The notes under the pieces: model-generated
The model's input: the letters and a program-made list of their open reading frames with translations, nothing else
Told to the model about the DNA's origin: nothing
The model's database searches: none
Part shown: one piece after another, positions 1 through 5,820 of the stretch
Numbering within the stretch: the stretch's first letter is position 1
Layout: every line of letters starts with the position of its first letter
From: UBA1138 sp036338615
Lineage (GTDB): Bacteria > Gemmatimonadota > Gemmatimonadetes > Longimicrobiales > Gaopeijiaceae
Reading direction: 5' to 3'
Assembly (NCBI GenBank): GCA_036338615.1
Contig: JAYZBT010000096.1
Location: forward strand, 1 to 6,644
DNA: 6,644 nucleotides
Made by a program: the position numbers and the translations under genes

Positions 1-517
1 TCATGATCCCTGCCTCACGTTCCAAGTAGTGATGAAGTCGGATTCGGCTGTAGGTTCCGAGCCGCTCGCAGCTCTGCCGCACACATCCCTCTGACGTAGA
101 CCGCGGTCCCGCGGTCGAATTCTCGCGCGATGAAGGAAGCCTCGCCGGGTCATCCCTCTCTCGTCGCTCGTCATGATTCGGTATCCCCGACCGGCTCGTC
201 GTTCAGCAGCCCTGACTCGTCCTCGCGAGAACATACGCACGTTTCCGCGGAAACTCCTAGTGCTGCTTTGGGTTGGAGGGAGTCGGAAGGTTTAGCCGTC
301 CGCGTACAGGCGATACCATCCGTGCCGGGTAGCCCCCACTACGATCGCTTGGCTGGACTGATCGGACACGGGGAGGACCTGCTGGCGGAGCCAGAGCCGG
401 CGGCCTTCCATCAGAATGCGCCCGCTCCGCACTAAACGGATGCATGGAGGTACGTAGCGTACAGGGTATTTTTTCCGGTTTGCTCGTCTGACGTGCCCCC
501 AAGTGGGGAACCACTTC
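1..517. other. Region without a supportable complete gene
   Basis: Apart from the open frame at 292-522 and a GC-rich inverted repeat at 99-116, I see no convincing gene here on either strand. The overlapping short open frames have arginine/proline-rich translations typical of antisense reading in GC-rich DNA, and none has a good SD. No tRNA, rRNA or CRISPR-like structure was seen. Together with the fragment at 518-658, it looks like an eroded intergenic stretch downstream of the ASST-family gene. Confidence 0.5.
99..116. repeat. GC-rich inverted repeat (8-bp arms)
   Basis: GACCGCGG at 99-106 is the exact reverse complement of CCGCGGTC at 109-116, separated by two bases. The first ten bases (GACCGCGGTC) are themselves palindromic. 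No T-run follows on either strand, so it is not a standard intrinsic terminator. It could be a protein-binding dyad or chance in GC-rich DNA. Confidence 0.45.
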
Positions 518-522
518 CTATG
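292..522 (-). other. Unidentified coding-like open frame, possibly a decayed transposase C-terminus
   Basis: A stop-free minus-strand frame of 76 codons runs from just after a TAA at 523-525 to a TAA at 292-294. The only ATG is at 409-411 and would give 39 residues, so as a gene it is very short or has lost its start. The translation reads unlike random high-GC sequence: it is basic at first (RRANRKKYPVRYVPP), then alternates hydrophobic and polar residues (RSGRILMEGRRLWLRQQ), and ends GWYRLYADG. That rhythm loosely resembles the beta-rich C-terminal tail of IS481-type integrase-core transposases (a Gly-x-Ile-x-x-x-Gly strand, then a Trp-x-x-Tyr strand), but I cannot prove it. No terminal inverted repeat or target duplication was seen. 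No SD lies in front of the ATG. It could equally be chance or an unknown small protein. Confidence 0.22.
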
Positions 523-658
523 TTAGACCCTGAGTCATCGGCGGTCCAAGCAGTTGCGGCGTGATGCGACCTCGGAGGATCTGGTCGAACACGATGTCGA
601 TCTGACCGAAGTGGGCGAGCAGTTCGTCGCGGCCCCACGTTGCACTCCCCGGCGCCAC
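518..658 (-). pseudogene. N-terminal remnant of a class I SAM-dependent methyltransferase
   Basis: The minus-strand frame contains RDELLAHFGQIDIVFDQILR followed by GRITP. From memory, this closely resembles the start of a widespread family of small SAM-dependent methyltransferases, whose N-terminus reads roughly FGxIDIYLFDQLLRGRI before the SAM-binding LDAGCGGGRN motif. Here one residue is missing inside DIYLFDQ. The frame leaves the family pattern right after ITP and hits a TAG at 518-520, so the SAM-binding core is gone. A GTG at 656-658 is a possible original start, with an AGGAG some nine bases upstream. The same frame stays open upstream to an ATG at 701-703 inside the end of the ASST-family gene. 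It lies 31 bases downstream of that gene on the same strand. I read it as a 3'-truncated relic; a functional peptide of about 46 residues is unlikely. Confidence 0.42.
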
Positions 659-689
659 GTCCTCGCTCTCCTGCCGATCCCGGGAGGCG

Positions 690-2009
690 TTAAAGCCTTC
701 CACGCTCTCTGCGGGTATCCGGCGTAAGGCGCCACTCCAGGTTGTTCGGCGGCGTCACGGCGAGTTCCTCCGGGCGCGGCATCGCCCTCAGTTGTGGCGT
801 AAAGTCGTATGGAATCACGGACGGACGGGTGGTGCCGCCTCGGTTTACATATTCCCACACGATCTCGCCGTCGGGTCTGACCTGAAAGAGCCGCCCCGTG
901 TTGTCCTCGGCGATGTAGGTGTTGCCATTGGGCAACCGCTGCTGGGTCCCCATGCTCTTGCTGAAGAACTTCAAGTTGGCGTAGCCGTCCGTCTCATAGA
1001 TCCAGACGATCTCCTGAGTCGTCGGGTTCAGCTCAACGATGAAGGTCTGCCCGGTATGGGTCCTGTCCCTGGTGAACAGGCCGTTGTCGAACAGGATGAT
1101 GTTGCCAGCTCCGGGAAGTCCCTTCCCGATCATTTCGGCCTCGTGGGCATGTGCCATGCCACCCTTGTAGTTGTGCGTGCCCTCCCAGACGATCTGCTTG
1201 GTCTCTTTGTCGATGATGTAGACGACGTTGATGTTCCTCGCATTCAAGAGGATGTTGCCCGGCCTGAATCTCTCGTCGCCGGCGTCATACCACTTGTTCT
1301 CGGGCAGCGGGGCAACCGAGTTGACATGCAGCCAATCGCCTTCCGGGGTCGCGGGGGAGAACAAATTCAGATCGATATGGTTGTGCGCGTGCCACTCCCA
1401 GACGACCTCTCCGTCCAGATTCACCTCGTACAGATCGGCACCCAATTGCGTTTCGCCACTTCCCCTCAGCCGCGGCGGCCACCACGGCGCGATCTCGACG
1501 TCTCGAACCTGTCGCTGGAACTCTTCCGGTATCGGTTCGTGGGCGATCAGTAGGCGGTTGTTGTTCGGCAAGACCCGCAGATCGTTGACCGAGCCGATGC
1601 CTTGGTGGGTCCAGACCACATTACCGTCCCAATCGTATTCGTAGATGGTCCGGTTGGGGCCGACGTAGACCAGGTTACCGTTGGGGAGCAGCCGGCTGCG
1701 CTTGTTGAAGTAGGGCGCCACCTGCCAGGTATGAACCACGCTCCCGTTCATGTCGATGAGACGAACGTCACCGGGGCTTCCGCGCCCGTTCTCTGCCCGG
1801 AAGGTCGAGCTCGAGTGATTGCCGACCGCGCTGTGATCTGAAATCAGGACATAGCTGCTGTGGGCCTCGGCGGGGTTGTAGATCGTGGTTCCGGTCGGAA
1901 ACACACTCTGAGCCAGGGCCGGGTGGGCAAGCGCGGCCAACGCCATCAGTCCGACCGCCATCGTTTCCTGTAGTCTTCTCACCCGCTGCTGCATCGACCA
2001 CCGCTTCAT
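690..2009 (-). CDS. Secreted arylsulfotransferase (ASST)-family beta-propeller protein
   Basis: A 439-residue exported protein. Residues 1-33 form a signal peptide: basic MKRWSMQQRVRR, a hydrophobic core near 18-28, and ALA|QS cleavage after Ala33. The rest is built of propeller blades with recurring LPNGN and GEIVW-type strands (LLPNGNLVYV near 107-116, RLPNGNTYIAEDN near 358-370, DGEIVWEYVNRG near 380-391). The ASST hallmarks are a His-rich WEWHAHNHIDLN stretch (residues 204-215), HAHE at 287-290 and a following NIILFDNG (303-310). Family members move sulfate between phenolic compounds through a catalytic histidine in the periplasm. Which histidine serves here I cannot assign, and PQQ-like or non-enzymatic propellers are alternatives. 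The start is fixed by the signal peptide and a strong SD at 2014-2020; the open frame reaches back to 2156, but that extension has no export signal. It is divergent from the PAL-like gene. Confidence 0.85.
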   Translation of the reverse strand: MKRWSMQQRVRRLQETMAVGLMALAALAHPALAQSVFPTGTTIYNPAEAHSSYVLISDHSAVGNHSSSTFRAENGRGSPGDVRLIDMNGSVVHTWQVAPYFNKRSRLLPNGNLVYVGPNRTIYEYDWDGNVVWTHQGIGSVNDLRVLPNNNRLLIAHEPIPEEFQRQVRDVEIAPWWPPRLRGSGETQLGADLYEVNLDGEVVWEWHAHNHIDLNLFSPATPEGDWLHVNSVAPLPENKWYDAGDERFRPGNILLNARNINVVYIIDKETKQIVWEGTHNYKGGMAHAHEAEMIGKGLPGAGNIILFDNGLFTRDRTHTGQTFIVELNPTTQEIVWIYETDGYANLKFFSKSMGTQQRLPNGNTYIAEDNTGRLFQVRPDGEIVWEYVNRGGTTRPSVIPYDFTPQLRAMPRPEELAVTPPNNLEWRLTPDTRRERGRL

Positions 2010-2013
2010 TGAG

Positions 2014-2020
2014 CCTCCTC
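2014..2020 (-). promoter_or_regulatory. Ribosome binding site of the ASST-family gene
   Basis: GAGGAGG on the minus strand sits four bases before the ATG at 2007-2009. It decides this start over an in-frame upstream ATG at 2154-2156. Confidence 0.85.
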
Positions 2021-2056
2021 GGGCCAGCTTCACCGCGACCGAACGCCTACGATTTC

Positions 2057-2070
2057 TCTTGCGTGCAAGA
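2057..2070. promoter_or_regulatory. 14-base dyad, candidate operator upstream of the ASST-family gene
   Basis: TCTTGC and GCAAGA form perfect 6-bp arms around a GT centre, 48-61 bases upstream of the ASST start codon. The position suits a repressor or activator site, but no matching second copy or clear -10/-35 pair was found. Its function is inferred from position and symmetry only. Confidence 0.3.
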
Positions 2071-2133
2071 ATGGCGAGCGAGCGCGAGGTGTGCGACCCA
2101 TGCGCGCACCGCGACGCCTGACGCCCGAGGCGG

Positions 2134-2343
2134 TCATCCGCCCTGAGAGAGAACACCTCGTAGCATTCTCGAGACCGCGGTACCCACCGTCACCGTCTTG
2201 CTCTGATCTGGATCTGTGAGATAGTAGGATACGAGGAAGCGCAGACCGGGTGTGGTGCTCTCGAATAGGACCTCGTTCGGGCTCGCGGCCACTTCAGTGC
2301 GTCGTTGGAACGCGAGTCGCTCGATCTCGCTACCGGTGGGCAT
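2134..2343 (-). CDS. Small hypothetical protein, uncertain
   Basis: A 69-residue minus-strand ORF starts with MPTGSEIERLAFQRRTEV, continues through GLRFLVSYYLTDPDQ and ends VLSQGG before a TGA at 2134-2136. Its composition is balanced, with a fair share of Ile, Phe, Tyr, Val and acidic residues, and third codon positions look GC-rich in its first half. That is more gene-like than the arginine-rich shadows around it. I do not recognise a family. No signal peptide, membrane segment or metal motif is visible. No SD lies close to the ATG; a GAGGTG lies about 14 bases upstream, which is too far to be convincing. The frame is open further upstream to 2439, but that would overlap the start of the divergent PAL-like gene. 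It could be a small gene, a relic, or non-coding leader DNA between divergent genes. Confidence 0.25.
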   Translation of the reverse strand: MPTGSEIERLAFQRRTEVAASPNEVLFESTTPGLRFLVSYYLTDPDQSKTVTVGTAVSRMLRGVLSQGG

Positions 2344-2417
2344 GAGGCGATGCCGACACCTCGACGATGGTGCGTCCGAGCGCCGCAAGCCATATGCTGA
2401 GGGAGATTCCAACCTTC

Positions 2418-2422
2418 GGAGG
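2418..2422 (+). promoter_or_regulatory. Ribosome binding site of the PAL-like gene
   Basis: GGAGG lies six bases before the ATG at 2429-2431. It selects the start that begins with a lipoprotein signal peptide over an in-frame start 177 bases upstream. Confidence 0.8.
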
Positions 2423-2428
2423 TGTCCC

Positions 2429-3688
2429 ATGAGAGGCAATCGTTCCGTGTACGTGGTGGCGATGGCATTCCTACTTCCCCTGGGTGTAGCGAGTTGTACG
2501 GCTGGGGAAGACGCCGCGGTGGTCGAGGCGACCCCCGATGGGACCCGGTGGAGTCATCAGGACTGGCCCACCGGCCACTACCAGGTCGCGGACTGGCCGA
2601 AACCGCTTCCCGACGATGACCACTCGCACGATGGTTGGACCTGGGGCTCGTTCGGAGGCGTGTACGCAGAGAGTCCCGACCGCATCTGGGTCGCGATGCG
2701 CGGAGAGCTACCGCTCCCTGAGGGAGAGGACCCCTGGACCGCATACGGGGCGACCAACTCCGTAGGAAACGCGCCACCCACCACGGACGGCCTCAGTGCT
2801 CGGTGCCAGCCGACGCAAAATCGCCGGGGCTACGAACGCCGTTGGCATCACAGCATCAACGTGTACGACGGCGAGGGCAATCTCGTCGAGACGTGGCCGC
2901 ACCTCGATTCGCTGTTCGCGCTACAGCCCTGCGGCCGCGGACCGCACCAGATCAAAATGAGCCCGTACGACCAGGAAAAGCACGTGTGGATCATCGACGA
3001 TCAGCTGCACGTCATCTACAAGTTCACGTACGACGGCGAGCTCGTACGCACGCACGGTGAGTTGGGGGTGCCAGGGCGCGGGCCCAACAACTTCGCCCGC
3101 CCGACCGACATCGCCTGGCTGCCCGATGGCACGTACTTCATCAGCGACGGATACGACGGCAAGCGCGTGGCCAAATTCGACCCGGACGGCAACTTCCTCA
3201 TGGATTGGGGCTCGGCTCCCGCCGACCCCCAGAACCCCGGCCCGAGCGAATTCAACAACCCCCACAGCATCGCGATCAGCGCCGACAGGCGACTCTTCGT
3301 CATCGACCGCGGTCACGCCCGCATGCAGGTCTTCGACGAAAACGGTGTCTTCCTGGACATGTGGCCGCTCACGTCACCGCACTGGGAAAACCAGGGCACC
3401 CTGATGGCCAATCACCTCGTCACGACGGACGGCCATATCTGGGTGGGGGACGCGCCTACCAACCGGATGATCAAGTTCGACCTCGAGGGGAACTACCTGT
3501 ACAGCTGGGGCGCGCCGGGCACGCCGGCCGGGCGGATCGCTTGCTCCCATGGGATCACGACCGACCAGGACGGGAACCTGTTCCTAGCGGATTGCTTCAT
3601 GGGCCGCGTGCAGAAATTCGAGCCGATCGAAGGCGCGGACCCGAACAAGCTCGTCGGTGAGATCCTGCGTGAGTATCCGGGGGGCTGA
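2429..3688 (+). CDS. PAL-family (peptidyl-alpha-hydroxyglycine alpha-amidating lyase-like) NHL-propeller lipoprotein
   Basis: A 419-residue protein. Residues 1-23 are a lipoprotein signal ending in the lipobox VASC, so Cys23 should be lipidated; Thr24 gives no inner-membrane retention signal, which suggests the outer membrane. NHL-type blades follow from about 170 to 400. Aligned by eye with the PAL domain of rat PAM, as I recall it, all key residues are present: zinc ligands His173 (GPHQI), His279 (NNPHSIAI) and His374 (CSHGIT), plus Arg91 (AMRGEL), Tyr242 (SDGYDGKR) and Arg294 (IDRGHARMQ), matching R533, Y654 and R706. PAL cleaves alpha-hydroxyglycine peptides to amide plus glyoxylate. No PHM monooxygenase lies in the window, so the true substrate is unknown. 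An insertion between Arg91 and His173 makes that spacing 82 residues against 52 in rat. Cys126, Cys168, Cys372 and Cys389 could form disulfides. The gene is apparently monocistronic. Confidence 0.85.
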   Translation: MRGNRSVYVVAMAFLLPLGVASCTAGEDAAVVEATPDGTRWSHQDWPTGHYQVADWPKPLPDDDHSHDGWTWGSFGGVYAESPDRIWVAMRGELPLPEGEDPWTAYGATNSVGNAPPTTDGLSARCQPTQNRRGYERRWHHSINVYDGEGNLVETWPHLDSLFALQPCGRGPHQIKMSPYDQEKHVWIIDDQLHVIYKFTYDGELVRTHGELGVPGRGPNNFARPTDIAWLPDGTYFISDGYDGKRVAKFDPDGNFLMDWGSAPADPQNPGPSEFNNPHSIAISADRRLFVIDRGHARMQVFDENGVFLDMWPLTSPHWENQGTLMANHLVTTDGHIWVGDAPTNRMIKFDLEGNYLYSWGAPGTPAGRIACSHGITTDQDGNLFLADCFMGRVQKFEPIEGADPNKLVGEILREYPGG

Positions 3689-3705
3689 GTTCCAACTAGA
3701 TAGGC

Positions 3706-3956
3706 GAGCCCGAGCCACCACTCGTTCTCTTCGACGGCGTCTGCAACCTTTGTAATTCCGCGGTGCAGTGGCTCGTCGAACGAGATGGGGATGGCCGGCT
3801 TCGCTACCCATTTCTGCAGTGGCAGGCGGCCGCCGCCGCGTTGATCACGGCGGGCATCGACGATCCGGGGAGACCCTCCCAGACCGCATCGTCCTAGTGG
3901 ACGATGCGGGAGTGTACGTGCGTTACTCGGGTATTTGGGAGGAATTCCGGTCCTAG
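3706..3956 (+). pseudogene. Frameshifted fragment of a DCC-family (DUF393) thiol-disulfide oxidoreductase-like gene
   Basis: The frame at 3706-3897 encodes EPEPPLVLFDGVCNLCNSAV and continues QWLVERDGDGRLRYPFLQWQ. The signature is DGVCNLC at about 3733-3753, the DxxCxxC motif of the DCC family. That frame ends at a TAG (3895-3897). The family pattern resumes in another frame at about 3879 as PDRIVLVDDAGVYVRYS, ending at a TAG (3954-3956), so a frameshift lies near 3862-3879. No ATG, GTG or TTG precedes LVLFDG in frame, and a TAG stands at 3697-3699, so the start is also lost. The normal C-terminal part of about 40-50 residues is missing. DCC proteins carry a redox CxxC and have poorly known roles. 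The fragment begins 17 bases after the PAL-like gene's stop. Confidence 0.75.
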
Positions 3957-4055
3957 GGGCGAGTTCGGCATACCAGATCTTCGCTGGTCTGGCCGAGTTG
4001 ACCGGCGGCTACCTCCTCTTTTGGCGGCGGACGTCTCTGCGCGGGGCGCTCCCTT
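3944..4055 (+). pseudogene. Internal fragment of a DoxX-like membrane protein gene
   Basis: A third frame at 3944-4051 reads IPVLGASSAYQIFAGLAELT followed by GGYLLFWRRTSLRGAL. From memory this matches an internal segment of a DoxX-like membrane protein family, where a GAS-x-x-Y-x-x-FAGLAE-x-x-GG-LLF-x-RRT-LGAL pattern precedes a second membrane helix and an NFxYDVPVKL motif. Here everything before the segment and everything after GAL is absent. The frame runs on into the opposite-strand 3' end of the metallo-hydrolase gene and stops without family similarity. As I recall, DCC and DoxX-like genes are often neighbours or fused, so this piece and the DCC fragment are probably the two ends of one internal deletion. 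Family identity rests on pattern memory only. Confidence 0.5.
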
Positions 4056-4056
4056 C

Positions 4057-5682
4057 CTACCGACCCGATTCGGTGAAGGCCACGAAGTCCGACCACGTTA
4101 CGGGCACTCCGTGAATCGGTACGATCGTATCCACATCGAGCCCCAGGCGCCTCACGTGACCGAGTAGCGTCCGGTTGGCCGGCGTCGGCTCGGTCACGCC
4201 TGAGACACCGGAGCCCGTTGAATCGAAGAGATCAGCCTCGATCAGGATCTTCTCTTCCGGTAGATACGCGACGAGCATGCCCTCACCGTGAGCGAGCGGG
4301 TGCACATAGGAGACGTGCATCGACCGTGCCCCGTTGTTCAGCCAGTAGTTCTCGCGGACGGTCTCGTACTGGTAGCCCTCGGCCAGCTCCGTGGGTGGCC
4401 AGAGTGCCAGCATGTCCGGCTCCAATGTGCGCGGCGCGTAGTTGAGCACGTCCCGCGTATAGAAGTCGTAGTTCTTCCAATGCGTGACGATGGTCGCGCC
4501 AATGTGCATATAGGTGCGCAGACCACCGATGTGATCGTGATGTTGATGCGTGTTGATGAGGAACCGGATGGGCTTGTTCGGCACCAGACGAACGATCTCG
4601 TCGATGACGGCGAGGTTGCGGGGCTCGTCGAGAGGGGCCTCCACAACCGCCACGTAGTCGTCGAACTCGATGGCGACGCTGTTGTGTGACGCGCCGCCCA
4701 GCAGCCACACACCCTCGGCCACCTCGCGCGTCGTGACGGCGACGGCGAAGTCGGCCACCCGGACCGACGCGGGTATTGCGACCGCGTCGTCACACTCGTT
4801 CGCCCGGACGTCAGAGAGCGTGCCGCCGAAGGCGTTGTGTCCAGCGTTGACGCTCTGCGCCTGGTAGTTGTCGTCCCAGCCCTCGTGTTGGTGCCAGCCG
4901 GTGGGAAAACGAATGCCGTCGCCGAGGTCTACATAGCTCGCATTCGTGAACTCGTGCTCGTAGTTCATGTCGCCGAGCACGGGATCGGGGACCCACGTGT
5001 GTATACGTTGCAGCAGGTTCTCACGATTGATGGTCGCGTCCACGCGGTACTTCCCCAGCACAGTGATCGAGACGATGGTGACCTTCTCCGGGATCGTGGT
5101 CGCGCCGTCGCGACCCATCTCCCCGAGCTCCCACCTCCACGTGGCCATGGGCTCGGCGCCGGGCATCATCGCCGCCTTGAGAAAACCGTGCGGGTTGAGC
5201 CACATGTCGAGCTGCCAGCGTTCGGCGTCGTCTCGGGGCGAGGCGACGGGCTCGCCGCCCTGCCCGTCCACGTGCCACGCGAACTCCCCGTTGACCGCGA
5301 AGCGTTGGCGGCTGTTCCGCTGGATCGGCGTCCCGCCACGCCAACCGAGTCCGTGTTTCCACGAGGCAGGGTTGTGCCCCGGCTCCCGGTCGAACTCTTC
5401 GACCATGGTCCCGGCATCCCAATTCATCGTACGGGTGTAGTTGGAGAGGCGCTCGCCGCGTGGCCAGTCCACTTCGTATCCGTTCAGCCGTTGCTGACCG
5501 ACCATGCCGGCATACGCGCTTCCAGAGATCGTCACGCACCGCAGGTTGCTCACCCCGATCGCCTCACGCGCAGCACGCAGGATCGGACCCGCGTCGAGGT
5601 AGCCTGGGGATAGCTCCTGCGCGGCCAACGGGCCGCCGAGCACAGCCACCGCAGCAACGAGACCCGAGAGTCGAACGGACAT
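4057..5682 (-). CDS. Secreted two-part metallo-beta-lactamase-fold hydrolase
   Basis: A 541-residue exported protein. The signal peptide is MSVRLSGLVAAVAVLGGPLAA, with likely cleavage near residues 21-22. Residues about 25-310 form an N-terminal region I do not recognise, rich in Trp and aromatic strands (for example WHQHEGWD near 263-270), probably beta-structured. The C-terminal domain (about 315-535) is a metallo-beta-lactamase fold. It has HQHHDH giving His379, His381, Asp383 and His384, then His465 (LAHGEG), Asp484 (IEADLF) and His524 (PIHG). The complete ligand set predicts a two-zinc hydrolase in the periplasm or outside the cell. The substrate is unknown; lactonase, sulfatase-like or other hydrolase roles are as likely as beta-lactamase. 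The start is set by an SD at 5688-5694 and the signal peptide; an upstream in-frame ATG at 5773-5775 is rejected. It is divergent from the methyltransferase-fold gene and convergent with the 3706-4055 debris. Confidence 0.85.
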   Translation of the reverse strand: MSVRLSGLVAAVAVLGGPLAAQELSPGYLDAGPILRAAREAIGVSNLRCVTISGSAYAGMVGQQRLNGYEVDWPRGERLSNYTRTMNWDAGTMVEEFDREPGHNPASWKHGLGWRGGTPIQRNSRQRFAVNGEFAWHVDGQGGEPVASPRDDAERWQLDMWLNPHGFLKAAMMPGAEPMATWRWELGEMGRDGATTIPEKVTIVSITVLGKYRVDATINRENLLQRIHTWVPDPVLGDMNYEHEFTNASYVDLGDGIRFPTGWHQHEGWDDNYQAQSVNAGHNAFGGTLSDVRANECDDAVAIPASVRVADFAVAVTTREVAEGVWLLGGASHNSVAIEFDDYVAVVEAPLDEPRNLAVIDEIVRLVPNKPIRFLINTHQHHDHIGGLRTYMHIGATIVTHWKNYDFYTRDVLNYAPRTLEPDMLALWPPTELAEGYQYETVRENYWLNNGARSMHVSYVHPLAHGEGMLVAYLPEEKILIEADLFDSTGSGVSGVTEPTPANRTLLGHVRRLGLDVDTIVPIHGVPVTWSDFVAFTESGR

Positions 5683-5687
5683 GCGCG

Positions 5688-5694
5688 CTCCTCT
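5688..5694 (-). promoter_or_regulatory. Ribosome binding site of the metallo-hydrolase gene
   Basis: AGAGGAG on the minus strand stands five bases before the ATG at 5680-5682, supporting the start at the signal peptide. Confidence 0.8.
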
Positions 5695-5711
5695 GTCGCG
5701 GGGGTGCGATC

Positions 5712-5750
5712 CGAGCGGGAAGAATAACGAGCCGAAACGCGTTCCGCTCG
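5712..5750. promoter_or_regulatory. Inverted repeat in the divergent promoter gap
   Basis: CGAGCGG at 5712-5718 and CCGCTCG at 5744-5750 are perfect 7-bp inverted arms. They extend by AA/TT (5720-5721 with 5742-5743) if one G is bulged. They lie between the divergent metallo-hydrolase and methyltransferase-fold genes and could bind a shared regulator. No reliable -10/-35 pair could be assigned in the 138-base gap. Confidence 0.3.
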
Positions 5751-5808
5751 TCCACCTTCCCTTCCCTCGATCCATGGTTCACAATGACCATCCCAAACCG
5801 AAGCCCCC

Positions 5809-5814
5809 GAGGAG
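5809..5814 (+). promoter_or_regulatory. Ribosome binding site of the methyltransferase-fold gene
   Basis: GAGGAG is six bases before the ATG at 5821-5823. It supports the start that includes a signal peptide rather than the internal ATG at 5983. Confidence 0.8.
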
Positions 5815-5820
5815 TTGCTC

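Noticed and set aside
1..240. 79-residue minus-strand ORF containing TRRGFL, like a twin-arginine export motif
   Set aside because: No hydrophobic segment follows the motif, the rest is arginine-rich and there is no SD; chance resemblance.
449..474. GTACG-TAG-CGTAC hairpin followed by six T residues, terminator-like on the plus strand
   Set aside because: The stem is only five pairs, the T-run is several bases away, and no plus-strand gene lies upstream.
792..1553. 253-residue plus-strand ORF
   Set aside because: Antisense shadow of the ASST-family gene; the minus-strand frame has clear family motifs.
2010..2156. 49-residue N-terminal extension of the ASST-family protein
   Set aside because: It is arginine-rich, has no good SD and would bury the signal peptide; the ATG at 2007-2009 has a strong SD four bases upstream.
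2252..2428. 59-residue N-terminal extension of the PAL-like protein
   Set aside because: The lipoprotein signal and SD fix the start at 2429; the extension has shadow-like composition.
4837..5613. 258-residue plus-strand ORF
   Set aside because: Antisense shadow of the metallo-hydrolase gene, rich in Val, Arg and Pro, with no family motif.
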